The notes under the pieces are model-generated. The model saw only the letters and a program-made list of their open reading frames with translations, was not told the DNA's origin and did no database searches. Positions 13,324 through 24,425 of a stretch of DNA of 64,000 bases are shown one piece after another (within the stretch, counting starts at the first letter, position 1; every line of letters begins with the position of its first letter). Both the position numbers and the translations under genes were made by a program. The stretch comes from Mesoplasma chauliocola (GTDB lineage: Bacteria > Bacillota_I > Bacilli_A > Mycoplasmatales > Mycoplasmataceae): NCBI RefSeq assembly GCF_002290085.1, contig NZ_CP023173.1:770501-834500 (forward strand). Direction: 5' to 3'.

Positions 13324-14508
13324 TTATTTAACTGAAATAACAGTTCCGGCACCAATAGTTCTTCCACCTTCACGGATTGAGAATTTAGTTCCATCTTCAA
13401 CAGCAATTGGTTTAATTAATTCAATTGTCATTTCAACGTTATCTCCAGGCATAACCATGTCTGTACCAGCTGGTAAAGTTACTTCTCCAGTAACATCAGT
13501 TGTACGGAAGTAGAATTGAGGACGGTATTTGTTAAAGAATGGTTTATGACGTCCACCTTCTTCAGTAGTTAAAGCATAAACTGATGCTTCTAATTTAGTA
13601 TGAGGTTTAATAGTTCCAGTTTTAGCTAAAACTTGTCCACGTTCAATACCTTCTCTATCAACACCACGTAATAATGCTCCAACGTTGTCTCCAGCTTCAG
13701 CAAAATCTAATAATTTTCTGAACATTTCTAATCCAGTAACAACACATTTTTTAGCTTCTTCAACTAATCCAACGATTTCAACTTCTTCGTTAACTTTAAT
13801 TGTTCCACGTTCTACACGACCAGTAGCAACAGTTCCACGACCTGTAATTGTGAAAACGTCTTCAACTGGCATTAAGAATGTTTTATCTGAGTCACGAGTA
13901 GGTGTTGGGATGTATTCATCAACAGCTGCCATTAATTCTTCAATAGCTGCAACTCATTTTGCTTCTCCATTTAATGCTCCTAAAGCTGAACCACGAATAA
14001 CTGGTGCTCCGTCTCCATCGAAGTCATAAGCAGATAATAAATCTCTAACTTCCATTTCAACTAAGTCAATCATTTCTTCATCATCAACCATGTCACATTT
14101 GTTTAAGAAAACAACAATTTTTGGAACTCCAACTTGTCTTGATAATAAGATATGTTCACGAGTTTGAGGCATAGGTCCATCAGTTGCAGCAACAACTAAG
14201 ATTCCACCATCCATTTGAGCGGCACCAGTAATCATGTTTTTAACATAATCGGCGTGTCCTGGACAATCTACGTGTGCGTAGTGTCTGTTTTCTGTTTTAT
14301 ATTCAACGTGTGAAGTATTAATTGTAATTCCACGTTCTCTTTCTTCTGGAGCGTTATCGATATTTGCGTAATCTTTGAATTCTGCTCCACCTTTATCTGC
14401 TAAAACTTTAGTAATAGCAGCAGTTAATGTAGTTTTACCGTGGTCAACGTGTCCAATAGTACCAATGTTAACGTGAGGTAAACTACGGTCAAAAGCTTCT
14501 TTTGCCAT
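13324..14508 (-). CDS. tuf: Elongation factor Tu
   Basis: GTPase that brings aminoacyl-tRNA to the ribosome. The protein has 394 residues, the standard length. The P-loop is GHVDHGKT, switch [10 protein letters not shown], and the guanine-specificity motif NKCDMVDD. Domains II and III are complete up to [18 protein letters not shown] codon (13951-13953) encodes the Trp of [10 protein letters not shown]. Codon use is biased towards a few codons, as in highly expressed genes. GGAG lies before the ATG. It has its own promoter (14608-14636) between fusA and tuf, and its own terminator. Confidence 0.99.
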
Positions 14509-14567
14509 TTTTAATTTCTCCTTTATATAAATATAGCGATATTAGATTTACTTTCTAGTATCTTTAC

Positions 14568-14589
14568 CGCCCCCGTAGGGGCGTTTTTT
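14568..14589 (+). other. GC-rich hairpin in the tuf leader, T-run on the opposite strand
   Basis: CGCCCC (14568-14573), loop CGTA, GGGGCG (14578-14583), followed on the plus strand by TTTTTTATTC. Its polarity is that of a plus-strand terminator although genes on both sides run minus. In the tuf mRNA it would be a stable 5' hairpin about 60 nt before the start codon, not a terminator. Confidence 0.6.
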
Positions 14590-14607
14590 ATTCTTTTAAT
14601 TAAGAAT

Positions 14608-14636
14608 ATTTTAACTTTTTACAACAATAAGTGCAA
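14608..14636 (-). promoter_or_regulatory. tuf promoter
   Basis: On the minus strand TTGCAC (14631-14636), 17 nt, TAAAAT (14608-14613). It lies 100 nt upstream of the tuf start and just after the fusA stop, so tuf can be transcribed apart from the str operon. Confidence 0.6.
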
Positions 14637-14646
14637 TTATATATTA

Positions 14647-16716
14647 CTACTTACCTGATTTTTTAATAATTTCTTCTGCAATAGATCTTGGAGCTTCAGC
14701 ATAGTGACTGAAAATCATTGTATAGTTTCCACGCCCTTGTGTGAATGATCTTAATTCTGTTGCATATCCGAACATTTCTGTTAGAGGAACTTTAGATTTA
14801 ATTGTTTGTGCGTTTCCTCTTTGTTCTGATCCTTCAATTAATCCACGTTTTGATGAAATGTTACCCATTACATCTCCATAGTATTCATCTGGAACAGTTA
14901 CTTCAACATTCATGATTGGTTCTAAAATAACTGGATTCATTTTTTTACATGCTTCTTTTAGAGCAAATGATGCAGCAATTTTGTAAGCCATTTCGTTTGA
15001 GTCAACGTCGTGCATTGATCCATCAACAATTGTTGCCTTAACATCAATCATTGGGTATCCAGCAACAACCCCATTTTGTAATGCGTTCTCTAATCCAACA
15101 CGCGCAGCGTTAATGTATTCTTTAGAAACACGTCCTCCAGTAATTTTGTCAATTCATTCAAATCCTTTGTCAGCATTTGGTTCAAACTCAATAACAACGT
15201 GTCCATATGATCCACGTCCTCCTGATTGTTTAACATATTTACCTTCAGCTTTAGCTGGTAACTTAATTGTTTCACGGTATGATACTTGAGGTGCTCCAAC
15301 GTTTGTTTCAACTTTGAACTCACGTTTCATACGGTCAACAATAATGTCTAAGTGTAATTCACCCATTCCAGCAATAATTGTTTGGCCTGTTTCTTCATCT
15401 GTATAAGTTCTGAAAGTTGGATCTTCTTCTGCTAATTTAGATAATGCTAATCCCATTTTTTCTTGATCAGCTTTTGTTTTTGGTTCTAAAGCTAATTGGA
15501 TAACTGGTTCTGGGAAAACCATTGATTCTAAGATGATTTCATGTTTTTCATCTACTAAAGTATCACCTGTTGTAGTATTTTTTAATCCAACAGCAGCTGC
15601 AATATCTCCAGCATAAACTTCTTCGATTTCGTTACGATTGTTTGCGTGCATTTGTAAAATACGTCCTACACGTTCTTTTTCACCTTTTGTTGAGTTTAAT
15701 ACATAACTACCTTTTGATAAGATACCTGAGTAAACTCTAAAGAATGTTAATTTTCCAACAAATGGGTCAGTCATAACTTTGAAAGCTAAAGCTGAGAATG
15801 GTTCGTTGTCATTTGCATGTCTTTCTGCTTCTTCACCATTTGGTAAAATTCCTTTAATTGAAGGAACATCAATTGGTGATGGTAAATAATCAACAACAGC
15901 ATCTAATAATAATTTAACACCTTTATTTTTGAAAGCTGAACCTGCTAATACTGGGAAAAAATCTGCACCAATAACCCCTTTACGGATTGCTTGTTTTAAT
16001 TCTGAAATAGTGATTTCTGCACCATCTAAGAATTTCATCATTAATTCTTCATCGTATTCAACAGCTGCTTCAACTAATTCAGCTCTTAGCATTTCTGCTT
16101 GATCTTTTAAATCAGCTGGAATTTCAATTTCTTTAGCTATTTCTTCTGCTTTTCCATCAAATTCGTAAGCTTTCATTTCAACTAAATCGATTAATCCTGT
16201 AAAGTTATCTTCAGCACCGATTGGTAATTGAATTGGAGCAGCTTTTGCTCCTAAACGGTCCCCGATTGATTTAACTGAATACATGAAATCTGCACCAGTT
16301 TTGTCCATTTTGTTAACAAAAACAATACGTGGAACTCTATAAGTAGTTGCTTGTCTTCAAACTGTTTCAGTTTGAGGTTCAACTCCTGATTGTCCATCAA
16401 GAACTGCAACAGCTCCGTCAAGAACACGTAATGAACGTTCAACTTCAACTGTGAAGTCAACGTGACCCGGAGTATCAATTATGTTAAAACGGTTATTTTT
16501 TCAGAATGCAGTTGTTGCAGCTGAAGTAATTGTAATACCACGTTCTTGCTCTTGTGCCATTCAGTCCATTTGTGAAGCTCCTTCATGAGTTTCACCAATT
16601 TTATGAATCTTACCTGTGTGGAATAAAATACGTTCTGTAGTAGTAGTTTTTCCAGCATCAATGTGAGCCATAATTCCAAGGTTACGAGTATTTTCTAAAC
16701 TAAATTCTCTTGGCAT
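14647..16716 (-). CDS. fusA: Elongation factor G
   Basis: GTPase that drives translocation. The protein has 689 residues, the normal length. It opens [20 protein letters not shown], with P-loop [12 protein letters not shown], switch [10 protein letters not shown] and NKMDK for guanine specificity. Domain IV contains [15 protein letters not shown] and the end contains [18 protein letters not shown]. Three TGA codons encode conserved Trp residues. AGGAGG precedes the ATG. It is third in the rpsL-rpsG-fusA operon, with 37 nt separating it from rpsG. Confidence 0.99.
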
Positions 16717-16753
16717 AATTTTGCCTCCTATCTAAATAAAATATTGTTGAATC

Positions 16754-17221
16754 TTATCAACGGTAGTGTGCGAATGCCTTATTTGCTTCTGCCATTTTAT
16801 GTGTGTCTTCACGTTTTTTAACTGATCCACCCATGTTGTTTGAAGCATCTATAATTTCATTAGCTAATTTAACTGTCATAACTTTTTCGTTTCTTAATCT
16901 TGCATAGTTAATTAATCAACGTAAAGCTAAAGTTACTTGTCTTTCATCTGAAACTTCAACAGGAACTTGATAGTTTGCTCCACCAATACGACGAACTTTT
17001 AATTCTAAGTGTGGTTTGATATTTTCGATTGCTTTGTTAAATACTTCAATTGGTTCTTCACCAGTTTTTTCTTTGATAATGTCAAATGCATCATAAATAA
17101 TTGTTTGAGCTGTTCCTCTCTTACCATCTAACATAATTTTGTTGATAGCACGAGTAACTAATTTTGAGTTATAAATTGGATCTGCTAAAACATCTCTTTT
17201 TTCTGCTCTATTCTTACGCAT
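16754..17221 (-). CDS. rpsG: 30S ribosomal protein S7
   Basis: Primary assembly protein of the 30S head. The protein has 155 residues, as usual. Recognised by [53 protein letters not shown] and the C-terminal [13 protein letters not shown], whose last residue is coded by TGA directly before the TAA stop. A standard-code reading would stop the protein at residue 101. Second gene of the str operon. Confidence 0.98.
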
Positions 17222-17302
17222 AGTTTTGACTCCTTTCTTAATTTTTATTTTTGTGATACTTATTTGTGGTTCATTTCACGGTAATTCTAAATTTAATTAG
17301 AT

Positions 17303-17716
17303 TTATTTTTTAGGTCTTTTTGCTCCGTATAATGAACGAGATTGTTTACGGTTGTTAACTGCTTGAGTATCTAATGTCCCACGAATAATGTGGTAACGTA
17401 CCCCTGGTAAGTCTTTTACACGCCCCCCACGAATTAAAACAACTGAGTGTTCTTGTAGGTTATGTCCTTCTCCTGGGATATATGCATTAACTTCCATTCC
17501 ATTTGTTAATCTAACACGAGCGTATTTACGTAACGCAGAGTTGGGTTTTTTAGGTGTCATTGTAGCAACACGAGTACATACCCCTCTTTTTTGAGGTGCT
17601 GAGACTTTAGTTACTTTCTTTTTCAATGAGTTTACCCCTCTGTTTAAAGCAGGAGCTTTAGTTTTTCAAGTTTTAGCTTTACGATTTGTTTTAACTAATT
17701 GGTTGATTGTTGGCAT
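17303..17716 (-). CDS. rpsL: 30S ribosomal protein S12
   Basis: Decoding-centre protein. The protein has 137 residues, starting [20 protein letters not shown] after GGAGG. It contains the conserved loops [20 protein letters not shown] and [17 protein letters not shown]. The lysines in TPKKPNS are wild-type at the streptomycin-resistance position. The Trp codon near residue 17 is TGA, which hides the true start under the standard code. First gene of the str operon, 49 nt after its promoter. Confidence 0.98.
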
Positions 17717-17765
17717 TGTATTTCCTCCTTTCACAATTCCGTGTGTGTTGAACTCACATAAATAA

Positions 17766-17794
17766 ATTATACACTCTATGATACAAAAGTTCAA
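17766..17794 (-). promoter_or_regulatory. str operon promoter
   Basis: On the minus strand TTGAAC (17789-17794), 17 nt, TATAAT (17766-17771). It is a near-consensus vegetative promoter in the gap before rpsL. Confidence 0.8.
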
Positions 17795-17816
17795 ATGTTT
17801 TCGCAAAGTGTACATT

Positions 17817-18368
17817 TTATATTAATTTAATTGATTCAATAAGCATAATTATTATATTTTCTTTTGATTTTAATTCTAAAGTTAGCTTGTCTCTATTCTT
17901 TGTTTTTCTTAAAGAATTTATTAGATCAATCAAATACTCTTCTTTATTCTTTTTTGTTAATTTTGAATATTCTTCTGAATTGAAATTTGCAATAATTTTG
18001 GTTAAATCTGAAGAATTAGTTATAACAAAATCCTTATTTTCTTGATATGCTACAACAAATATTTTTTGAATATTTTCCTCAATGATATTATTTAATAAAT
18101 TAGTATTGCTAACAAATGCCTTTACAATTTTTTCATAAAAATCACTTTCAATAATTAATTGCTTTAGTACATCTTCTACAGCTATTAAATTGTATTCAAC
18201 ACACTTTAGTAGCAACCTTCTCATTTCTTCTAATTGAGCTATATTTTCAATTTTATTGTTAACAATTCAAAAGTTTTTGACATCATTATCAAATGAAAAC
18301 AAATTCAATGTTTTAAAGGCAAAATAAGTTTTATTTATATTTTGATATATTATTTGTTCAAAATTCAT
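17817..18368 (-). CDS. Hypothetical protein, 183 residues
   Basis: I do not recognise the family. The protein is soluble, helical and lysine-rich, starting MNFEQIIYQNINKTYFAFK and ending in a charged stretch (LTKKNKEEYLIDLINSLRK) with a final hydrophobic helix IIIMLIESIKLI. There are no cysteine pairs or nucleotide motifs. GGAGG overlaps the end of the preceding gene. It begins 9 nt after the cardiolipin synthase stop and is probably in the same transcript. It ends about 20 nt before the str promoter. One in-frame TGA supports translation table 4. Confidence 0.7.
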
Positions 18369-18377
18369 TTATCCTCC

Positions 18378-19937
18378 TTACAATAATGGCGCCATTACAT
18401 TATATATTTTAACAACTGCTCTTTTTAAAATAGGTAAATCCTTGTTAGGAATAAACTTGTATTCAAATGATTTTTTCATGTCATTTAACATTTTCTTAGA
18501 AACTATTGTGTTTGTATCTTTTGATTTAATTAAAGCCATTGTTTGTTGATCACAAAATAAAGCTCTATAATCTAAGTTTGAGCTTCCACTAAATACAATC
18601 TCATCATCAAATACATATGATTTTTCATGAACAAAAGTATCATTCATAGAGTAAATTTTGACTCCATTCTCAAACATTTTCTTAGTTCAATGTTTAGATA
18701 CTTCCAATAACAAAAATTTGTCTGACTTTCCTGGCAATAAAACTCTAACATCAAGACCTGTTGAGGCAGCGTTACAAAGTGCATTAATTATTTCAGGCGG
18801 TGGAATAAAATAAGGTGATTTAATTCAAATTCTATTTTGTGCAGAATGAATTAAATTTAGCATAACTTCAAGACACATAGGACTTTCATGATTTGGGCCA
18901 TCAGAAATAATTTGAATGAAATCTGGTGTTTTTATGTTTTCATGATTAAATGAACCAACTTTTAATTCTAATTTTTCGATTTTTCTTTCCTTTTTAGTCA
19001 TATAAAAATTTCAATCTCTTTTAAAAATTAACTCAATTTCTTGAACTGCTTCTCCAATTATTTTAATTGCTGAATCATTTCAAAAGCCAAAGGTTCCACT
19101 TTTATTAATGTATTCATCAGAAATATTGATTCCACCAATATAGCCAATTTTTCCATCAATTGAAATGTCTTTTCTATGATCACGATAATTTGCATTTCAC
19201 TTAACAAATGGGAAATGTATTGGTGAATAAGCTACCAAGTGGGCACCCTCTTGAATTAATCTTTTTTTGCTTTTTGTAAATTTACCATAGCAACCTAGAA
19301 AATCATAAATTATATAAACTCTTATACCTTCTTCAATTTTCTTAATTAATAAGTCAGTTATCTTTTCCAAAACCTCTCCCTCAGCTATTATGTAGCAATT
19401 TATTAATATGTACTCTTTTGCCTGATTTATATCATTTAAAAGATTTGAAAAATAAATATTTCCTGAAGCAAGATACTTAATTAGTGTATTTGAATAAATA
19501 CTTTCTCTTTGTTTTTCAAAGCTCATCATAAATGCTCTTTTAAATTCTGGGTTCTCTTTTTCAATTGATTTTAAATTTACAAGGTCATACTGGGTTTTAG
19601 GTTGCAATAAACTTGCAGTATTTTTATTATATAAATAATTTTTGTTTTTTCTATATTTATAAACTCTTCCTAAAAATGCATACGAAACTATCCCAAAGAA
19701 TGGTGCTAAAACTATAAACAGCATTCATCTTATTCTAGTTTCAATTCTTCTTTTTCTATTACATAAAACTATTATTGCTCATACACAAGAAAATAAGTGC
19801 GTTAAAGAAATAAACAATATAAAAGGTAGGGGTGTAGGTACAAAAATATTTAACAATATGTTTATTGCTACATAAAATGCTGCACCAATTCCAAAAATTG
19901 CTATAAGAGATGCACTAGCTAAAAACGGTTTTTTCAT
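18378..19937 (-). CDS. cls: Cardiolipin synthase
   Basis: Condenses two phosphatidylglycerols into cardiolipin at the membrane (phospholipase D superfamily). The protein has 519 residues. Two or three N-terminal membrane helices (about 5-95, including MLFIVLAPFFGIVSYAFLG) precede a linker and the two catalytic HKD motifs: HRKDISIDGKIGYIGG in the middle and HEKSYVFDDEIVFSGSSN near the end. GGAGGGAGG precedes the ATG and overlaps the stop of the upstream gene. Together with pgsA (53.6 kb) it accounts for part of anionic phospholipid synthesis. Confidence 0.94.
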
Positions 19938-19939
19938 AA

Positions 19940-20662
19940 TTAACCTCCCTCCTTGAAACTAAAACTTTTACTTTTAACTTTTAGTCATCTGTTAATTTTT
20001 GCAATTAACGTATTAAAATGAAATTCATTAACTTCTTTTGTAAAATCACACAATGCTTCATTAACTCTTAATTTAAATAATAAGTTATTAAAAGTATTAT
20101 TTTTTTGTTCTATATCAGTTTCAAAATATGTAATAACATAAAGCGATAGTAAATATCCATAAGCATAAAATATTTGTTTTTTTTCTTCGGTAATTTTTGA
20201 AAATAGCAAACCTATTTCTTGGTAAAAAAAATTTCTTCTCTTATTCAATATTTCATCATTAAAACTTGAAAATTCTTTTACCTGATTAAAAATCTCTTTT
20301 TCAAAATTAATTTTTTCAAAAGCAAATTCTGAATGATCTAATGTTAAATTTTCAATTATCTTTGAAAGCTTAATTTTTTCTATTTGCGATTTTTTAGTTT
20401 CAATTTGTTCTAAGCCTTGGTAAAGGATTCTTGAATAAAGTGTTATGTAAATCATTTCTTTAACAAAGTTTTTACGATTTTTACCTTCAAAAATAACAAT
20501 ATTTAAATAAACTTTTAACAATATATTTTCTTTTGTAAAAGAAGCAAAATCTTTGGCTTCCTTATCGGTTAAACCATGTTCTTTTAATCATTTATTAATG
20601 TGTTTTTTACGTGATTTAATAAAATGCTTATGTGCTTTAATTCCTTTTGTCATTTTGAACAT
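19940..20662 (-). CDS. Hypothetical helical protein, 240 residues
   Basis: Family not recognised. The start at 20662 is preceded by AGAGG. A second ATG at 20653 is possible. The N-terminus is very basic (KGIKAHKHFIKSRKKHINKW) and the rest is helical without membrane segments, with aromatic-rich parts such as YAYGYLLSLYVITYF that might form one buried helix. It ends 2 nt before the cardiolipin synthase start, and the synthase ribosome-binding site lies inside its last codons (translational coupling). Two TGA codons are read as Trp. The link with cls suggests a role near the membrane. That is only neighbourhood inference. Confidence 0.7.
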
Positions 20663-20705
20663 ACAATCCTCTTCTTTTTTATTTTAATTATATTCTTTTA
20701 AATTA

Positions 20706-20743
20706 AAAAAACACAATTAGGAAATTATATCCAATTGTGTTTT
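20706..20743 (-). terminator. Terminator after the acetyltransferase gene
   Basis: AAAACACAATT (about 20707-20717) and AATTGTGTTTT (20733-20743) form an 11-bp stem with a 15-nt loop. On the minus strand it is followed by a T-rich run. It lies 9 nt past the acetyltransferase stop. Confidence 0.7.
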
Positions 20744-20751
20744 TAATTAAA

Positions 20752-21666
20752 TTATTTTTGTCTTGATAAAAGTGGGAACATGTATTTTTTGTCTTTTAAT
20801 CCCGTTGTTATTTCTTTTAGATAAAGGCATGAATGTATATCTAGTCCTGTTCTTACAAAAGAATCTGTTTTTGTAATGTGTAGCCCTTCTCTAATGTCAG
20901 GCATAAACCCAAAATCAACTCTTTTAATTCCTCTTGGAACTATTATGTTTAATATTTCATTAACATCAACATTATGTGATGAAAATGAAGCTATGAAATC
21001 AAATATTCCATCTTCAATTCTAAAACATACAACTGTTTCTAAAGATGGGATGTATCATAAATCATTTTCAAAATATTTTTGAATATTATGAAATTTAACA
21101 AGGCTATCACCTTTTGTATCAAGTATGCTTGATTGTTTGCTTGAATGTAGCAAAGCTTCTTTAACCAATTCAAAATCATGACTTACACTTAAATCTAATT
21201 TAATTAGTTTTGATGATTCTGTTTGTTCCTTTTCATTTCAAGGAATAAAAAATAAATATTCCTGTCTTCTTTCAAATCCAGATTTTTTTAAAATTTCTTC
21301 ATCTTTAACCCCACAATAAGAAATTAAGATATCAACTAGATTTGAATATTTATATATCGCTGCTTCTATTAAAATTTCTTCCAAATTTTCGTTTTGATAC
21401 GCTTCTTTAATAAAAAAGTTACCTATTTGAACTGCACTGCATTTTTCTCCACTAATAAAAACATTAAATTTTAAGATTCCTAATGCCGCTATTATTTCAT
21501 TTTTTTCATTAACTATTGTAATTGGAGAAAAGTTTTCCAATTGTTTATCCTTAAATAGCCATTTTTCAAAATTATTGTTTGGCGATCTTTTAATTAAATT
21601 ATTTAAATCTTGATTAAAATGTTTATTATCTTTATGATCAAAAACAATATCATAGGTGTCTTTCAT
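20752..21666 (-). CDS. GNAT-type acetyltransferase, 304 residues
   Basis: Predicted acetyl-CoA dependent transferase. The N-terminal half has the GNAT core: ITIVNEKNEIIAALGILKF (strands 2-3), CSAVQIGNFFIKEAYQNENLEEIL (described only as the strand 4-helix 3 region), and ILISYCGVKDEEILKKSGFERR (strand 5-helix 4). The pyrophosphate-binding Q/RxxGxG/A loop is degenerate. The C-terminal 160 residues are a second alpha/beta domain with no motif I can name, similar in layout to two-domain Eis-like proteins. The start follows AAAGGGGG. A TATAAT lies at 21702-21707 on the minus strand. The substrate is unknown. Confidence 0.72.
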
Positions 21667-21762
21667 ACAAATGCCCCCTTTATTCTATAAATTACTTTTT
21701 TATTATATACCACTTTAGTGTTAAAAAGAAATGTAAAAAACATTAAAAACACTAAAAGAACA

Positions 21763-22431
21763 CTATGTTTTTATCGAAATTTCATTTATGACAATATCGT
21801 TTAAAGGATTAAAGACAAATGCTTTTGATATTTTGATTAATGAGTTATTTTCAATTAATTTTTTTTGAAGCATTGCTTCATATTTATATTTAAGTTCAAA
21901 AGGTGATTTACTAAACTTAAATATGCATAAAAATCACTCTTTTTCAGATTTAACAATTAAGTCGATTTGCCCAAAATAATTAACCTCATTTGATTCCAAA
22001 TTTGCTAAAACAACATTTGTGATAATATAGTTTATTTTATGCTTATATATAAATTTATTTAAATCGTATACTACAGATTTTGCTAGCTTTTTTGCTATTT
22101 TATGTTCTTCATCATTTCCATCAAATTTTATAGTACTTGAATTTCTTTTGTCTAAAGAATTTATGATTAATTTTTTTGCTATTTTATTTCTTGCGAAAAT
22201 TTCATTTAAAATTTTTGAAGATGGGTTTTGAATAAAAGGGAATTTTTCTTGACATAATTTGTCAATTGAGTCCATTGTAAATTCACCTTCTTCATTTACA
22301 AAATAATTTAAATTAAAATTATTATCTTCAATTTCTATTTCTTTAGCCAATTTTATTTTCGTTACGCTTTCATCAAGTATTAAATAATCTGATAAATCAT
22401 TAATTGAATATTTTTCTTTTATCTTATTCAT
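21763..22431 (-). CDS. Unknown protein with a possible PD-(D/E)XK-like end
   Basis: 222 residues, no firm family. The first 100 residues are charged and helical. The C-terminal part contains NYFGQIDLIVKSEKEWFLCIFKFSKSPFELK (region name only). The pattern GxIDLIVK, 8-9 residues, WFLCIFKF resembles the D...(E/K)xK strands of PD-(D/E)XK nuclease folds, with a phenylalanine where the second acid is usually found. The gene starts inside the end of the TsaC-like gene (overlap 22419-22431), so the two are translated together. Function not inferred with confidence. Confidence 0.6.
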
Positions 22432-22931
22432 TTTTTTGTTAAAGAATTATATATTTTTGATGGATTTAAATCAGTGGGTTCTATATCAAAAAACAACTTA
22501 ATGTTTTGATCAAAATTTTTTAATTCTTCTTCCTTATTTATTGGTTTTAAGCCATGCTTATTAACACTTGTTGAAAATATTGGCCCAGTTTTATTGATTA
22601 TTTTTTTTATATCTTTTCTTTTTACAAATCTAACAGCAATAGTTTTAAATTCTAGACTAGTTTCAAAAATCACTGTTGTTCGCGAATCTAATAAAATTTT
22701 TTTATCTTCTTTGCTAATCTTTTTAATTTGAAGTTTTTTTAATTGTTGAAAATTTGAAACCAAAGTTATCAATGGCTTTTCATGCTTTATATTTTTAATT
22801 TGATTTATTTTGATTTCATTATCTTTGCTAATTTTTGCTGATAATCCATAAATAGTGTCTGTTGGTATTATCACAATTTTATTTGCTTTTATATCTTCAA
22901 TACATTCATTAATTATTTCTTTTTTTAGCAT
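22419..22931 (-). CDS. tsaC: TsaC/Sua5-family L-threonylcarbamoyladenylate synthase
   Basis: Makes threonylcarbamoyl-AMP from threonine, bicarbonate and ATP for the t6A37 modification of ANN-decoding tRNAs. 170 residues, a short YrdC-domain form. The N-terminal signature IVIIPTDTIYGLSA is clear, followed by IKNIKHEKPLITLVSNF (the KxR/KPL substrate loop) and a TGPIFSTSVNKHG segment matching the conserved S/TSAN region. It is diverged from model sequences. TGA at 22428 is read as Trp, so the protein ends WIR and overlaps the next gene by 13 nt. It also overlaps the upstream membrane-protein gene by 23 nt. Confidence 0.82.
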
Positions 22932-24423
22932 TTTTATTTATCCTTATTCTAGTTGCAAGTTTTTTTGAAAATATAATTTGTGCACCTACACGTTTTTTAA
23001 AAATAGTTGTTCTTAAAATATTATTTCCTATAATTAAGAATGATGAAATCATAATGCTAAATAATATAATTGATTCTGTTATGACATTAACAGTGTCTTC
23101 TCATCCAAATTTTAAGGTTTGATTTATCTGATCTAAATAATAATCGTTTTTAATAAATTCAAAATCCCTTTCACCCATTATTTCTTTAACTCTTAAAACA
23201 AAGTCTTGACCCAAATTTGTATTATCGTTTATTGATGTTGAATTTCAAGCTTCAACTAAATTTCCTACTTGAATTTTTGAAACAATTATCAAGCATGTAA
23301 GAATCAAAAGGTTTATATAAATAATGAAGTATTGTGTAATAAACAAGTTTTGAGATTTATTTTCCCCCCTGATTGAAACAGAGACAAAATACATAAAAGT
23401 TGCCATTGTTGTTCCTAGACCAATTATAGGCAATGAACAATATACAAAATAATTATTTTGATATTTTAACAATTGATTAAATTCGTCACCAAACATTGTT
23501 TCAGAAAGATTATATCTTTTTAATAATTCTGGCAAAACGTGAATTGTTCTTGTTAACATAGCTGTTTTAGTTGTATCAAATGAAATCATAATTACATATA
23601 TAAATTGAGGTAAAATAATGCATATTGCAGCAAATATAGTTCAATTTGAAATGTTTTTATCAGAATTTTTAAATATTTTTTTCAAAAAAGAATTAATTTT
23701 ATTTTCGCTTAAATCTTTTTTTCTCTTATTTAAATAGTCTATATATTTATTGATATTCAAATTTTCACCTTCAACAAGCATTGCATTTTGAATACTTAAT
23801 GAAAGCATAAAAATTATAATAATTTGAATAAATAAAATTCATCAAATTGCGTCTTCTGAAGCTCATATGTAGCTTTGGCTTTTATTTTTTGTAAATTGCT
23901 CTGAAACAAATATTATAATCTCAGGGACATTTGTATTCATTTTGCTTCTTTGTTCAATTAGGGATTCAAATGTGTAAAACTCTTGAAATTTTGAAAACTC
24001 ATATTGCCCAATTGAAAATAACAACGCAGTTAAAACAGCACTAGCAATTATTACAATTCAATAACTATTTTTAATTTTATTATTTATTCCATTACCAGTT
24101 AAAAACGGTTTTAATAAAATTAAACCTAAAATTGTTAGGGCAAAAAAACCTCAGCCCAAGCAAACTGGTAAAACTATTTGAATTTTCGCTGGTAAATCTA
24201 AATAAACTTTTAATTCATTTCAATTATCAAAATAAACTTTTAAATTTATATCAGTAAAAACGATCCAACTAAATATATATGAAGGTATCATAATAACTAC
24301 AAAAATAAACATACTAAAAACTGCAACTTTATATAAGTGTGCATTTTTTTCTTGAACCTCTGCCATATTATTTTTGATAGCAAAATTTAATCTAAATTTA
24401 CTTTTAAAATCAACCTTCTCCAA
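22909..24423 (-). CDS. Polytopic membrane protein, 504 residues
   Basis: Family not recognised. The start appears to be TTG at 24423, two bases after the prmC stop, with GGGAG upstream. A cytosolic N-terminus of about 30 residues precedes about ten hydrophobic helices (for example VAVFSMFIFVVIMIPSYIFSW, marking the first). Paired loops hold charged and aromatic residues (NELKVYLDLPAK, SEQFTKNKSQSYIW). The C-terminus is basic. There is no ATP-binding or catalytic signature. It is sandwiched between prmC and the TsaC-like gene and overlaps the latter, so it belongs to the same long transcript of translation genes. A transporter or lipid-handling role is possible, but nothing in the sequence decides it. 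Confidence 0.72.
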
Positions 24424-24425
24424 GA

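Noticed and set aside
13685-14029. Plus-strand open frame across tuf
   Set aside because: Shadow of the strongly biased tuf codons. The two in-frame parts of tuf are joined by a TGA-coded Trp and not by a real interruption.
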